Shown: positions 15,645 through 25,195, numbered from the stretch's first letter. The stretch: DNA of 64,000 bases from Amorphus orientalis (GCF_030814015.1 NZ_JAUSUL010000003.1:186001-250000); one strand, 5' to 3'. Translations and numbers: made by a program. Notes: generated by a model not told the origin, from the letters alone.

Positions 15645-16349
15645 CTAGAGCGTCGCCGCGGCTTCCAGGGTGGGACGATCCTCGATGCAGTAGTAGCCGG
15701 AGATCCGGCTGATGGTGCCGCCGCGCTTCCAGTCGTTAAGGACCCGGCTGACATTCTCCCGCGCCCCGCCCGACATGGAAGCGATGTCGGACTGGCTGAT
15801 CTTGTAGTGGATGAGAACCCGCTCGTTTTCCAGCGGACGGCCGAAGCTGCCGGCAAGCTGAAGCAGCGTCTGCGCCACACGTCCGGGCAGCGGCAGGAAG
15901 GACCGCGCGGCGAGTGCATCGTTGGAGTGCCGCAGCCGCTGGCCGACGATGTGGAGAATATGCCGGTAGACGGCCGGATGATCGTCGGCGAACCGATCGA
16001 ACGCGGATTTCTCGATGAAGGCGAGCCGGGCCGGCTTCACCGCCACGACCGTCGCCGAGCGCGGCTGACCGTCGAAGATCGACAGTTCGCCGACCAGCGA
16101 ACCGGCGCCCAGCATAGCCAGAAGCTGTTCGGAGCCGGCGCAGGAGTTGACGCAGACCTTCAGCGAGCCGTCGAGCACCACATAGAAGCCGTTGCCCGGA
16201 TCGCCGGCGTGAAACAGCGTCCGTCCCGGATCCACCTTCACCGTTCGCGCAAGCGCCGCCAGTCCCGCCGCGAGTTCGGGGTCGAGCCCTTCGAGCGAGA
16301 AGCTGCGATCCAGGATCGTCTGCTTGATGGTCGCATGCTCGACGGACAT
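15645..16349 (-). CDS. Crp/Fnr-family transcriptional regulator
   Basis: A 234-residue regulator. The N-terminal cyclic-nucleotide-binding beta-roll is seen in LFHAGDPGNGFYVVLDGSLKV and LGAGSLVGELSIFDGQPRSA (about residues 45-110), which keeps a GELS-x-(9)-RSA phosphate-binding-like cassette. A long helix follows, then a winged HTH with KISQSDIASMSGGARENVSRVL (about 180-200). No Fnr-type N-terminal Cys cluster is seen. The ATG at 16349 is chosen by GGGGTGTGGAG just before it. A P repeat begins one base after its stop. Confidence 0.9.
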   Translation of the reverse strand: MSVEHATIKQTILDRSFSLEGLDPELAAGLAALARTVKVDPGRTLFHAGDPGNGFYVVLDGSLKVCVNSCAGSEQLLAMLGAGSLVGELSIFDGQPRSATVVAVKPARLAFIEKSAFDRFADDHPAVYRHILHIVGQRLRHSNDALAARSFLPLPGRVAQTLLQLAGSFGRPLENERVLIHYKISQSDIASMSGGARENVSRVLNDWKRGGTISRISGYYCIEDRPTLEAAATL

Positions 16350-16649
16350 CTCCACACCCCTTCGAGATCTGGTGCGTATCGCGATCGGCGGGCGGACCGG
16401 CTCCTTCCCGAAATCACGCCGACGCCGGTGCAAGTCTAGCACACTTGCCGAGACCGGCATCACGGCATGACGACAGCCCGCCCCGCCCGTCCACCAATTG
16501 CGAACAGCGCGTCCCCGATGACGGAACGCAGCTTCTATTCTCCTCGAGGCGCCAGATCTTATCTAGTCGGTCACGGCACAATTTTTTTTTGATTCAGTCA
16601 GATCGGTGGCGCCGCCGTCACCGTATCTTCCTGAGACAGGAGCGCAAAC
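16350..16649. other. Divergent intergenic region with a T-run
   Basis: This 300-base gap separates the minus-strand Crp/Fnr gene from the plus-strand ring-cleaving dioxygenase-like gene. It has a run of nine T at 16582-16590 without a convincing stem before it, so I do not call a terminator. Both promoters must lie here. The last 20 bases hold the GACAGGAGCG ribosome-binding region of the 16650 gene. Confidence 0.5.
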
Positions 16650-17576
16650 ATGTCACCGGTCAATGGTCTCCACCATGTCACGGCAATTTCTTCGTCAGCT
16701 CAGGGTAACGTCGATTTCTTCGGCAAACATCTTGGGCTGCGCCTCGTCAAGAAGACGGTCAATTTCGACGACCCGGGCACCTATCATCTCTACTTCGCCG
16801 ATGAGGTCGGCACGCCTGGATCGGTGCTCACCTTCTTCCCGTGGGCCGGCGTGCCTTCGGGGCGTGCGGGAACCGGCGAGGCCGGCCTGACGCAGTTCGC
16901 CGTGCCCCGGGGGACGCTGGACTTCTGGAAGGCCCGCCTGGAGGCGGCTGCGGCCGCGCCGGTCATCGACGAAACGGTGTTCGAGGAGCGCCGTCTGCGC
17001 TCGCAGGATCCCGACGGCTTCGCGTTCGCGCTGGTGGAGAGCGACGACGGGCGACCGGGCTGGGCCAGCAATGGCATCGGCGCGGATGCCGCCGTGAAAG
17101 GGTTCCGGGGGGTGACGCTTACGCTCGCTGAGACCGACGCCACCAAGGCGCTCCTCACCGGCCTGATGGGCTACAGCGAGACGGAGCGCGACGGGAACCT
17201 GACGCGGCTTGTCAGCCCTGACGCGGCGGCCGGCGTGGTCGATCTGCTTCATGCTCCGGACCAACGCCCGGCCGGCCAGGGGGCCGGTCGCGTCCATCAC
17301 ATCGCCTTCCGGGTCGCCGACCGGCAGGAGCAGGCCGCCGTCCGCGAAACGCTGATGGCCGAAGGGTTCCAGGTCACGCCCCAGATCGACCGCAACTACT
17401 TCTTCGCCATCTATTTCCGCTCGCCGGACGGCGTGCTGTTCGAGGTTGCCACCGACGAGCCGGGCTTCGCGACGGACGAGCCGGTCGCCACGCTGGGCGA
17501 GGCCCTCAAGCTGCCGGACCAGCATGAACACCTGCGGCCGCTTCTGGAGAAGCGGCTGCCCGAGCTCGTCGTCTGA
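16650..17576 (+). CDS. mhqO: VOC ring-cleaving dioxygenase-like protein (MhqO-like)
   Basis: A 308-residue, two-module VOC protein. Metal-ligand positions fit His8/His9 in GLHHVTAI at the N terminus, HHIAFRV in the C-terminal half and the Glu in VLFEVATDEPGF. KKTVNFDDPGTYHLYFAD and GSVLTFFPW are typical of the MhqO/YkcA group of hydroquinone-specific dioxygenases. The next gene is an MhqD-like hydrolase 30 bases away, the same partnership seen in the Bacillus quinone-detoxification system. The symbol is by family resemblance; substrate is not proven. A GAGACAGGAGCG site precedes the ATG. Confidence 0.85.
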   Translation: MSPVNGLHHVTAISSSAQGNVDFFGKHLGLRLVKKTVNFDDPGTYHLYFADEVGTPGSVLTFFPWAGVPSGRAGTGEAGLTQFAVPRGTLDFWKARLEAAAAAPVIDETVFEERRLRSQDPDGFAFALVESDDGRPGWASNGIGADAAVKGFRGVTLTLAETDATKALLTGLMGYSETERDGNLTRLVSPDAAAGVVDLLHAPDQRPAGQGAGRVHHIAFRVADRQEQAAVRETLMAEGFQVTPQIDRNYFFAIYFRSPDGVLFEVATDEPGFATDEPVATLGEALKLPDQHEHLRPLLEKRLPELVV

Positions 17577-17606
17577 GCGACTTAACAAGGAGAGAGGACC
17601 ACGTCA

Positions 17607-18257
17607 GTGAGCGATCTTTACGAGACTGTCGTCATCCCCGGACGGGCCGACGATCCCCGCACGTTGCTCATGCTGCACGGCACGGGCGGGGATGCGGAGA
17701 GCTTTGCAGGACTTGCCCGCGTCCTCTCTCCCGGGACCCATGCGATCGCCTTTCAGGGCGACGTTCTGGAAAACGGGATGCCGCGGTTCTTCCGTCGCCT
17801 GCGCGAGGGCGTCTACGACATGGACGACCTGGCGCGGGCGACCGGCAAGCTGGAGAATGCCGTTGCGGAGGCGCTCGCCGGGGCCGGCCGCGATCCGGCG
17901 CAGGCGATCCTGGTCGGCTTCTCGAACGGCGCCAACCTGATCGCATCCCTGCTCCTCGCGGAGCCGAAAGCGGTTCCGCGCGCGGTGCTGATGCATCCGC
18001 TCATTCCCTTCGAGATCAAGGCGGAGGTGCCGCTCGGTGCCGATGTCCTGGTGACGGCGGGCCGACGGGATCCGATCGTGCCCTGGCCGATGATCGTTCG
18101 TCTGGTGGAGGACCTGCGCCAGGCCGGCGCCTCGGTGGATCTCTACGACCGGGACGGTGGCCATGAGGTCTCCGAAGCGGAGATCGCCGCCATCCGCGAC
18201 TGGCTTCGCCGCCGCCCCCTTGTGGATCGTCCGTCGGGCCAGGTGGTCAATTCCTGA
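17607..18257 (+). CDS. mhqD: Alpha/beta hydrolase, phospholipase/carboxylesterase type (MhqD-like)
   Basis: A 216-residue cytoplasmic hydrolase. LLMLHGTGGDAESF is the oxyanion segment, GFSNGANL the nucleophile elbow (Ser in GxSxG), a DP-I (RRDPIVPW) segment supplies Asp, and GGHEVSEAEI supplies His. The start is GTG 17607, with AAGGAGAGAGGA upstream at good distance. It lies 30 bases after the MhqO-like gene and shares its direction, so both are probably one operon for handling quinones or other electrophiles. Confidence 0.85.
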   Translation: MSDLYETVVIPGRADDPRTLLMLHGTGGDAESFAGLARVLSPGTHAIAFQGDVLENGMPRFFRRLREGVYDMDDLARATGKLENAVAEALAGAGRDPAQAILVGFSNGANLIASLLLAEPKAVPRAVLMHPLIPFEIKAEVPLGADVLVTAGRRDPIVPWPMIVRLVEDLRQAGASVDLYDRDGGHEVSEAEIAAIRDWLRRRPLVDRPSGQVVNS

Positions 18258-18351
18258 CGAGGCCGCAATCCCGGCATCCCCTCCTTTCGAGGATGCGGTT
18301 CCGCAGACGCGTACCCATATCTCTCCCGCACCGGGAAACGGGAGGACCGAC

Positions 18352-18954
18352 ATGAACCCGACGGAACGTGACCTTCTCGACAGGATGTTCGACCGCATCG
18401 ACGGCGCTTCGAACGGGCCGCGCGACGCGGAGGCCGAGGCGCTGATCGCCGAGCGCGTCGCCCGCAATCCGGAAGCCCCCTACCGGATGGCCCAGACGAT
18501 CGCGGTTCAGGACGAAGCGCTGAAGCGCGCAGAAGAGAGGATCCGCTCCCTGGAAGGCCAGGCGGCACCGACCTCCGGCTCGAGCCTTGCCGAGGAAGCG
18601 GGCGCGGTGACAGGGGGACGCCGTTCGAGCGTGCCTTCGGCCGGCCAGCGACCGGCGGGCTTCGGAGCCGGCGGCTTCCTCTCCGGCGCGGGACAGGTGG
18701 CGCTCGGCATCGTCGGCGGCACCCTGCTGATGGAGGGCATTCGCGGCCTGATGGGCGAGAACGGCGCAGCCGAAGCGGCCGAAGCGGGTGCCGGCGCAGA
18801 TCAGGCCGCCCAGCAGGATGCCGGAGCCGGCGAGGCCGCGCCGGAAGACGGCCAGGACTACGCCGATGCCGGCGGCGCCGAGGACTTTGGCGGCGACGAC
18901 GGCGGCGGCTTTCTGGACGGCCTGTTCGGCGGCGGTGGCGACTTCGAACTCTGA
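18352..18954 (+). CDS. DUF2076 family protein
   Basis: A 200-residue protein beginning MNPTERDLLDRMFDRI. It has a helical N-terminal half with QTIAVQDEALKRAEERI (about residues 48-64), a Gly-rich linker (GFGAGGFLSGAGQVALGIVGG) and an acidic Gly/Asp-rich tail (FGGDDGGGFLDGLFGGGG). These are the standard DUF2076 features; the function is unknown, though the family is often periplasmic or membrane-linked. No signal peptide is seen. ATG 18352 follows GGGAGGACCG. A strong terminator follows. Confidence 0.85.
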   Translation: MNPTERDLLDRMFDRIDGASNGPRDAEAEALIAERVARNPEAPYRMAQTIAVQDEALKRAEERIRSLEGQAAPTSGSSLAEEAGAVTGGRRSSVPSAGQRPAGFGAGGFLSGAGQVALGIVGGTLLMEGIRGLMGENGAAEAAEAGAGADQAAQQDAGAGEAAPEDGQDYADAGGAEDFGGDDGGGFLDGLFGGGGDFEL

Positions 18955-18961
18955 GCACGAA

Positions 18962-18986
18962 AAAGGCCGGCGCGAAGCCGGCCTTT
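18962..18986. terminator. Intrinsic terminator after the DUF2076 gene
   Basis: AAAGGCCGGC (18962-18971) and GCCGGCCTTT (18977-18986) form a 10-bp stem with a 5-base loop; the A/T flanks make it bidirectional. It lies between the convergent DUF2076 and L,D-transpeptidase genes. Confidence 0.85.
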
Positions 18987-19097
18987 CAGGCACTTCATCC
19001 GGAATAGCCGTGACATCGCCCGCTAGTCTCGCGGGAGCGCGCCCGCTGACGACCGGCAGCTCTCGCGATCGGATGGGTCATCCGATCGCAGACTGTA

Positions 19098-19769
19098 TCA
19101 GCGGGTCACCACCACGCGGGTGCCGACATTGACCTGATCGTACAACTCGATCACGTCCTCGTTGCGCATGCGGATGCAGCCGGAGGAGACGGCCTGACCG
19201 ATCGTCCAGGGGGCGTTCGACCCGTGGATGCGGTAGAGGGTCGAGCCGAGATACATGGCGCGCGCGCCGAGCGGGTTGTCCGGACCGCCTTCCATGTGCA
19301 GCGGCAGGTCCGGCTGACGCTTGCGCATCTGCGGCGGCGGGGTCCAGCCCGGCCACTCGGCCTTGCGGGTGACACGGTGGGTACCGGCCCACTCGAAGCC
19401 CGGACGACCGACGCCGACGCCGTAGCGGCGGGCCTTGTTGCCGGCCTGCACGTGATAGAGATACCGGTCCTCGGTATCGATCACGATGGTGCCGGGGGAA
19501 TACGGGCCCGCGTAGTCCACCGTGGTCGGCATGAACTTCGGATCGAGCCTGAAGGAGGCTGCCGAACCGCCGGCCTGCACGGCCGCGATCTGGGTCCGGC
19601 GCTGCTCGCGCCGCTCTTCCAGCGTCAGGCCGCGTTCGGCCTCCGCCTTCTGGTTCAAATACCGCAGCCAGTCACCGCGATCGGTGCCCTGGAACGATTC
19701 GAACGCCGAGGCGGGACCTGCGAGGGCCAGCCCGAGCGCAACAGTCAGTGCAATTTTAAAATGAGTCAT
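19098..19769 (-). CDS. L,D-transpeptidase (YkuD domain)
   Basis: A 223-residue exported enzyme that cross-links peptidoglycan (3-3 bonds) or attaches proteins to it. The signal peptide is MTHFKIALTVALGLALAGPASA. The YkuD domain starts near GTIVIDTEDRYLYHV and carries the catalytic pattern H-G-S then S-S-G-C-I-R-M in HGSNAPWTIGQ and AVSSGCIRM, with Cys as nucleophile. The ATG at 19769 was preferred over one seven codons upstream because it gives a normal signal peptide. It is convergent with the DUF2076 gene across a terminator. Confidence 0.92.
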   Translation of the reverse strand: MTHFKIALTVALGLALAGPASAFESFQGTDRGDWLRYLNQKAEAERGLTLEERREQRRTQIAAVQAGGSAASFRLDPKFMPTTVDYAGPYSPGTIVIDTEDRYLYHVQAGNKARRYGVGVGRPGFEWAGTHRVTRKAEWPGWTPPPQMRKRQPDLPLHMEGGPDNPLGARAMYLGSTLYRIHGSNAPWTIGQAVSSGCIRMRNEDVIELYDQVNVGTRVVVTR

Positions 19770-20141
19770 GGTTCCGACGCCCACACGCATCCGCTCGATT
19801 CACCAAACACGAGTGTCAAAACGCGCTCGGCACGACCGCGTTCCCCGCATCTGTTTCCTTTATGGCTGAAAAGTGGCGCAGCCAGAAGGATGAATACCGG
19901 CATCCTGCGCGAATCCGGTAAACATGCAGTGATCATGCAACACTGAGCGGCCGTATTCGGGGCTTTCACCCCCTGATTTCAGGGGCGCCTGCTTCCAATC
20001 GGCCACGCCGACAAGCGGGTTTCTTCCAGATCGGATAGGATTGGCTTGCCGGGACGAATCAACGGCCGCCGCAATCGCCCGGGTGATTCGGCCACTTCGG
20101 ACCTGCATCAGCCCCGCCGCTCCCACCCGCCTTTGGCCGCA
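19770..20141. other. Intergenic region upstream of the L,D-transpeptidase
   Basis: No gene is supported in these 372 bases. The stretch holds a perfect palindrome, CCCCTGA-TT-TCAGGGG, at 19970-19985, which could be an operator for the L,D-transpeptidase gene, and two ATGCA repeats at 19924-19938. The part near 20100 is the 3' side of the DUF2927 gene. Confidence 0.45.
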
Positions 20142-20966
20142 TCAGCGGGCGTTCGGCGAGATCAGCTTGCGTGTGCGCAGCACGCCGCTCAGCCGCCGCC
20201 GCGAATCCGCGATCGCGTCCGGTAGCACGGGCAGCACCTCGTCGAGGGTCATGCCGTTCTTCACCCGCCGGTCGTAGAGCATCGACAGGATGAACCAGTC
20301 GAACACGCCGAAGCCCTGCACCCGCGAGCTGTCGTTGTAGATGGAGTGCGGCAGCGTCACGTCGTCGTTCACCGGACCGAGGCTCTGGGTGATCTCCTCG
20401 ATCATGCAGTGCCGGAAATTGCGCCGCCCCTCGTTGGCGACGATGTAGACATAGGCGCGCTCCAGCCCCTTGCCGGCGCGGCCGCCGGTCACGGCGGAAC
20501 AGTCGTTTGACCTGAGGAAGCTGGTGTCGAAGCTCTCCGGCAGCGTTTCGCGGATCGTCTTGCGGTAGTAGGCGCGGTCGACCAGAAACACGATCATGTT
20601 CGCGCGCTCTTCGCTGGAGACGGCCTGGATCGAGAGCCCGTGAACCGTCTGGTTCAGGATCCGGATGAACTCCACCACCTGTCGCGAGAAGTCGCGTTCC
20701 GCGCTGTTGATGATGTAGACGCGCACCGGGCCGGTGAATTTCTTCACGGTCGTGAACGTTTCGGGATCCTGACCGCGGCGCATGATCTCCGCACCGAACA
20801 CCGTGCGGACGAAGCCCTGGATCAGTTCGGCATCGGAGAACGCGTTGACGACCCGGCCGATCGTCAGGGGTTCGTCTGAAGATGCCTGCGTCCCGTCCTG
20901 AGCGAACGCGGCCCGGATCGGCACGACGGCGAGCAGCCCGACAATCAGCAAAGTTACGGCCCGCAT
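20142..20966 (-). CDS. DUF2927 family exported protein
   Basis: A 274-residue protein with a signal peptide (MRAVTLLIVGLLAVVPIRAA, cleavage near AFA). The family core is visible in VRVYIINSAERDFSRQVVEF, NMIVFLVDRAYYRKTIRET, CSAVTGG and FRHCMIEEITQSLGPVNDD. The conserved CMIEE-x-TQSLG segment and FDWFILSMLYD are typical of DUF2927, which has some likeness to zinc-protease-type folds, but no function is established. ATG 20966 follows GGGAGTTGGCG. It is divergent from lepA. Confidence 0.82.
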   Translation of the reverse strand: MRAVTLLIVGLLAVVPIRAAFAQDGTQASSDEPLTIGRVVNAFSDAELIQGFVRTVFGAEIMRRGQDPETFTTVKKFTGPVRVYIINSAERDFSRQVVEFIRILNQTVHGLSIQAVSSEERANMIVFLVDRAYYRKTIRETLPESFDTSFLRSNDCSAVTGGRAGKGLERAYVYIVANEGRRNFRHCMIEEITQSLGPVNDDVTLPHSIYNDSSRVQGFGVFDWFILSMLYDRRVKNGMTLDEVLPVLPDAIADSRRRLSGVLRTRKLISPNAR

Positions 20967-21194
20967 CGCCAACTCCCAACCCTCTGGTGCGTTGCAATTT
21001 CGATCACGTTCCCAGCCCCACATCAACCGCAATGATCTGTGATCCGGACGCCTGCATCACCGGGTCGGAGGCCGCGGCTCACAGGCAGCAACGCCGGCCC
21101 CACGTCGCGTTCACGCCAATCTCCGGGTGACGGAGCGCTTTTTCGCGCTGACCGGGCCTTTCCGGGCCGCGGGGCCGATGCTATCTGATCCCTC

Positions 21195-23042
21195 ATGACA
21201 GATACCACGCTTCCGACCCAGGCGAGCCAGGGCTCCGTCGGCGCCGAGCCGATCACGGACGTCCGCAATTTTTCCATCGTCGCCCACATCGACCACGGCA
21301 AGTCGACGCTGGCGGACCGGCTGATTCAGGCCACCGGCAGCCTGACCGACCGGGAGATGAAGGAGCAGATCCTCGACAACATGGAGCTGGAGCGCGAGCG
21401 CGGCATCACGATCAAGGCGCAGACGGTCCGGCTCGTCTACACGGCGAAGGACGGCAAGACCTACAAGCTGAACCTGATCGACACGCCGGGCCACGTCGAC
21501 TTCGCCTACGAGGTCAACCGGTCGCTGGCGGCGTGCGAAGGATCGCTGCTGGTCGTCGACGCCAGCCAGGGCGTCGAGGCCCAGACGCTCGCCAACGTCT
21601 ATCAGGCGATCGACAACGATCACGAAATCGTGCCCGTCCTCAACAAGATCGACCTGCCGGCCGCCGAGCCGGAGCGCATCAAGCAGCAGATCGAGGACGT
21701 GATCGGTCTCGACGCGTCCGAGGCGCTGGAGATCTCCGCCAAGACCGGCATCGGCATCGAGGCGGTGCTGGAGGCGATCGTCACCCGGCTGCCGCCGCCG
21801 ACCGGCGAGCCGAAGGCGCCGCTCAAGGCGCTGCTGGTCGATTCCTGGTACGACACCTATCTCGGCGTCGTCGTGCTGGTCCGCGTCATCGACGGCCACC
21901 TGAAGAAGGGCCAGCGCGTCAAGATGATGGGCACCGGCGCCCAGTACGACGTCGACAAGGTGGGCGTGTTCACTCCGAAGATGCTGGAGGTCGACAGCCT
22001 CGGCCCGGGCGAGATCGGCTTCGTCATGGCGGCCATCAAGGAGGTGGCCGACACCCAGGTGGGCGACACCATCACCGACGCCGCCAAGCCCGCCGACAAA
22101 CCGCTCGCCGGCTTCCGCCCCTCCATTCCGGTCGTGTTCTGCGGCCTGTTCCCGGTCGATGCCGGCGACTTCGAGGACCTGCGCGCGGCCATGGGCAAGC
22201 TGCGCCTGAACGACGCCAGCTTCTCCTACGAGATGGAGACGTCCGCAGCGCTCGGCTTCGGCTTCCGCTGCGGCTTCCTCGGTCTTCTGCATCTGGAGAT
22301 CATCCAGGAGCGGCTCGCCCGCGAGTTCGATCTCGACCTGATCGCGACGGCCCCTTCGGTGGTCTACAAGCTGGCGCTCACCGACGGCAGCGAGGTGGAG
22401 CTGCACAATCCCGCCGACATGCCGGATCCGGTCAAGATCGACGAGATCTCCGAGCCCTGGATCCGTGCGACGATCCTCACGCCGGACGAGTATCTCGGCA
22501 ACATCCTCAAGCTCTGCCAGGAGCGGCGCGGCGTCCAGGTCGACCTCAACTATGTCGGCAGCCGCGCCATGGCGACCTACGACCTGCCGCTGAACGAGGT
22601 GGTGTTCGACTTCTACGACCGGCTGAAATCGGTGACCAAGGGCTACGCCTCGTTCGACTACCAGATCACCGGCTATCAGGCCGGGGACCTGGTGAAGATG
22701 CAGGTGCTGGTGAATGCCGAGCCGGTCGATGCGCTGTCCATGCTGGTCCACCGCTCGCAAGCCGAGCGGCGCGGGCGGGCCATGTGCGAGCGGCTGAAGG
22801 ACCTGATCCCGCAGCACATGTTCCAGATCCCGATCCAGGCGGCGATCGGCGGGCGGGTGATCGCCCGCGAGACGATCCGCGCGCTGAGGAAGGACGTGAC
22901 GGCCAAGTGCTACGGCGGTGACGCGACCCGCAAGCGCAAGCTTCTGGAAAAGCAGAAGGAAGGCAAGAAGCGCATGCGTCAGTTCGGCAAGGTGGAGATC
23001 CCCCAGGAGGCCTTCATCGCCGCGCTGAAGGTGGATACGTAG
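21195..23042 (+). CDS. lepA: Elongation factor 4 (LepA), ribosome back-translocase
   Basis: A 615-residue translational GTPase. G1 is [10 protein letters not shown]2 lies in [13 protein letters not shown]3 is DTPGHVDF, G4 is NKIDLP, then domains II-V and the LepA-specific C-terminal domain ([30 protein letters not shown], quoted here in parts). The length equals the family norm. It acts on stalled or mispositioned ribosomes. The stop at 23042 is followed within a few bases by a P/C repeat array in the same sense. Confidence 0.98.
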   Translation: MTDTTLPTQASQGSVGAEPITDVRNFSIVAHIDHGKSTLADRLIQATGSLTDREMKEQILDNMELERERGITIKAQTVRLVYTAKDGKTYKLNLIDTPGHVDFAYEVNRSLAACEGSLLVVDASQGVEAQTLANVYQAIDNDHEIVPVLNKIDLPAAEPERIKQQIEDVIGLDASEALEISAKTGIGIEAVLEAIVTRLPPPTGEPKAPLKALLVDSWYDTYLGVVVLVRVIDGHLKKGQRVKMMGTGAQYDVDKVGVFTPKMLEVDSLGPGEIGFVMAAIKEVADTQVGDTITDAAKPADKPLAGFRPSIPVVFCGLFPVDAGDFEDLRAAMGKLRLNDASFSYEMETSAALGFGFRCGFLGLLHLEIIQERLAREFDLDLIATAPSVVYKLALTDGSEVELHNPADMPDPVKIDEISEPWIRATILTPDEYLGNILKLCQERRGVQVDLNYVGSRAMATYDLPLNEVVFDFYDRLKSVTKGYASFDYQITGYQAGDLVKMQVLVNAEPVDALSMLVHRSQAERRGRAMCERLKDLIPQHMFQIPIQAAIGGRVIARETIRALRKDVTAKCYGGDATRKRKLLEKQKEGKKRMRQFGKVEIPQEAFIAALKVDT

Positions 23043-23047
23043 GGCTT

Positions 23048-23416
23048 TATCCCTCACGCCGAGTTCGCTCCGCTCACCGGCTCCGGGTGGGCGGCCTGAC
23101 CGGCCGGCCCGCAGTCGCGGGCTGGCGAAGCAAAGCCAGCGAAAGTGGGAACCGGTTTCGCGTCCGGCGTTGCGGGAAAGAGAGCTTGTTCCGCTCACGC
23201 GAGCTCGCTCCGCTCACCGGCTCCGGGTGGGCGCGGGTTCTCCTTTGTCCCGGTCGCTTAGCTCCGCGCCAGTTGGTCCTTTTCCCGGTCGCTACGCTCC
23301 GCGCCAGTTGGTCCTTTTCCCGGTCGCTACGCTCCGCGCCTCTTGACCGGCAGGCCCCGCGATCGCGGGCTGGCAAAGCCAGCGAAAGTGGGAACCGGTT
23401 TTCCGTCCGGATGCGC
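23048..23416 (+). repeat. P/C repeat array between lepA and the AraC-type gene
   Basis: From 5' to 3' there is a C module (23048-23110), a P palindrome with modified ends (23130-23173, GCAAAGCC and GGCGTTGC), a second C module containing a 35-bp tandem repeat (23249-23345), and a degenerate P (23373-23416). All read in the lepA sense. The array occupies nearly all the 392-base gap between these convergent genes. Confidence 0.85.
23249..23345 (+). repeat. 35-bp tandem repeat inside a C module
   Basis: Units beginning CCCGGTCGC start at 23249, 23284 and 23319 (period 35). The first two are complete and almost identical (ending GCGCCAGTTGGTCCTTTT); the third diverges after GCGCC and returns to the normal C module (TCTTGACCGG). 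It is an internal amplification of part of the C module. Confidence 0.9.
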
Positions 23417-23434
23417 GAAAACGATGGCTTCCCC

Positions 23435-24337
23435 TCAGCCCGTCCGGCCCTCGCGGGCGTAGGCGACGGGCGGCATCCCCACATGGCGGGCGAAGGCGAC
23501 GCTGAAGGTGCTGGCGGAGGCATAGCCGACCTGTGACGCCACCTGTGCGACACCGGCCCCTCCCTTGCGCAGCAGGTCTTTGGCGAGCGCCATGCGCCAG
23601 CCGGCGAGATAGTCCATCGGGGCGGCCCCCACCTCGCGCCGGAAGCGCTCGAAGAAGGTCGAGCGCGACAGCCCGGCCGTCCGGGCCAGCTCCGCCACCG
23701 TCCAGGCGCGGGTCGGTTCGGCGTGCATCTGCCTGAGCGCCACCGCAAGCCGCGCATCGGCGAGCCCGCGTAACAGCCCCGGTGAGGCATCGGAACGCGA
23801 GGAGACCCGCAGCGCCTCGATCAGCATCACTTCCAGCAGCCGCTCAAGCACCACGTCCCGACCCGGTCGCGCGGCCCGCGTCTCGCCGTTGACGAGCTCC
23901 AGAAGCGTCGTCAGGCGGTCCTCGCCGGACACGTGAACGACCCGCGGCAGCAACGACACCAGCAGGGTCGCGTCCTCCGAGCCAAAGTGACAGTGGCCCG
24001 CCAGCATGCGCACGTCCGGCTCGATGTCCGGGTCGCCCAGCCGGTAGACGCCCGGGCCGATTTCCACGCGCGGAGACCGGGTGCCCTTCGGCGGCGGTGT
24101 GAGGCTGGTGGAGATGAAATCCTGGGCCATCGGCACCAGGACGAAGTCGCCCCGCTCGACCCGAACCGGCGTTTCGCCGGGGATCTCGAGCATGCAGGCG
24201 CCCTCCAGCATCGCGCAATAGAAGGGCTGCATCACGTCCGAACGGCGCACGATCCAGGACCCGCCGGCGATCACCTGCTTGGCGAACGAGGCGTTCGGCT
24301 TCAGGAGGGAAACGATCTGGGCAAGCGGGTCGGACAC
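23435..24337 (-). CDS. AraC-family transcriptional regulator (cupin plus HTH)
   Basis: A 300-residue regulator. The N-terminal half is an AraC-binding-like/cupin domain (FYCAMLEGACMLEIPGE, VERGDFVLVPMAQDF). The C-terminal hundred residues form the double HTH: AWTVAELARTAGLSRSTFFERF and then GVAQVASQVGYASASTFSVAF, followed by the PxxY-like VGMPPVAYA. It is divergently placed from the SDR gene with a 96-base gap, the classic position of a local activator that responds to the SDR's substrate. The effector is unknown. Confidence 0.9.
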   Translation of the reverse strand: MSDPLAQIVSLLKPNASFAKQVIAGGSWIVRRSDVMQPFYCAMLEGACMLEIPGETPVRVERGDFVLVPMAQDFISTSLTPPPKGTRSPRVEIGPGVYRLGDPDIEPDVRMLAGHCHFGSEDATLLVSLLPRVVHVSGEDRLTTLLELVNGETRAARPGRDVVLERLLEVMLIEALRVSSRSDASPGLLRGLADARLAVALRQMHAEPTRAWTVAELARTAGLSRSTFFERFRREVGAAPMDYLAGWRMALAKDLLRKGGAGVAQVASQVGYASASTFSVAFARHVGMPPVAYAREGRTG

Positions 24338-24433
24338 TTCCGGACGATTCCAAATGAAACTCGGACTTTGGATGATAGTACGTCCGGGCGGTGATGCCTA
24401 GCTTCCATCCATTCCCAGATGGAGGCTTTTCTC

Positions 24434-25195
24434 ATGACCACTTCCGCCACCAAAACCGTCCTCATCACCGGCTGTTCGTCCGGCTTCGGGCTGGAGACCG
24501 CCCGTCTCTTCCACGATCGCGGCTGGTCCGTCGTCGCCACCATGCGCACCCCGCGCGAGGATCTCCTGCCCATCTCCGACCGGATGCGGATCCTGCCTCT
24601 CGACGTCACCGACGCGGACAGCATCGCGGCCGCCGTCGACGCGGCCGGGCCGGTGGACGTGCTCGTCAACAACGCCGGCGTCGGGCTTCTCAATGCGGTG
24701 GAAGGCCTGTCCGACCGGATGATCCGAGACGTCTTCGAGACCAACACGCTGGGCACCATCGCCATGACGCGGGCGTTCCTGCCCCAGATGCGCGAGCGTC
24801 GGTCTGGGGTCGTCGTCAACGTCACCTCAACCGTGACGATGATGTCCCTGCCGCTGCTGTCCGTCTATACGGCCAGCAAGGCGGCGGTGAACGCCTTCAC
24901 CGAATGTCTGGCACTCGAGCTGGAAGCCTTCGACGTGCGCGCCCGCCTGGTGCTGCCCGGACGGGCACCGGACACCGCCTTCGCCGACAATGCCCGCGAG
25001 CGGATGGGTTTCGACATCCCGGAGGCTTACGGCGAGTTGGCCGAGGCGGTGTTCACGGCCTGGCAACAGGATGAGGGCGACCTCACCCTTCCCGGCGACG
25101 TGGCCGAGGCGGTCTGGCGCGCGGCCACCGATCCCGCCTCGCCGATGCGGCTTCCCGCCGGCGCCGACGCGGTCGCGCTGGCCAACGCGGCCTGA
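24434..25195 (+). CDS. SDR-family oxidoreductase
   Basis: A 253-residue classical short-chain dehydrogenase. The nucleotide-binding motif is TGCSSGFG at about residues 12-19, NNAG is at about 81-84, the catalytic Ser is in NVTSTVTMM, and YTASK is near residue 145. Thr/Arg after the first strand (ATMRTPRED) suggests NADP(H). ATG 24434 is chosen because GGAGG lies 8 bases upstream. It is the likely target of the divergent AraC regulator. Confidence 0.92.
   Translation: MTTSATKTVLITGCSSGFGLETARLFHDRGWSVVATMRTPREDLLPISDRMRILPLDVTDADSIAAAVDAAGPVDVLVNNAGVGLLNAVEGLSDRMIRDVFETNTLGTIAMTRAFLPQMRERRSGVVVNVTSTVTMMSLPLLSVYTASKAAVNAFTECLALELEAFDVRARLVLPGRAPDTAFADNARERMGFDIPEAYGELAEAVFTAWQQDEGDLTLPGDVAEAVWRAATDPASPMRLPAGADAVALANAA

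Noticed and set aside
16582-16590. T-run as intrinsic terminator
   Set aside because: No stable stem precedes the nine T, and no gene ends near it on the plus strand.
21111-23198. A 695-codon minus-strand frame across lepA
   Set aside because: It is a mirror of the lepA frame; its ends run into repeat DNA.
23249-23345. CRISPR-like array
   Set aside because: The 35-base units are directly adjacent with no spacers; it is a tandem repeat in a C module.
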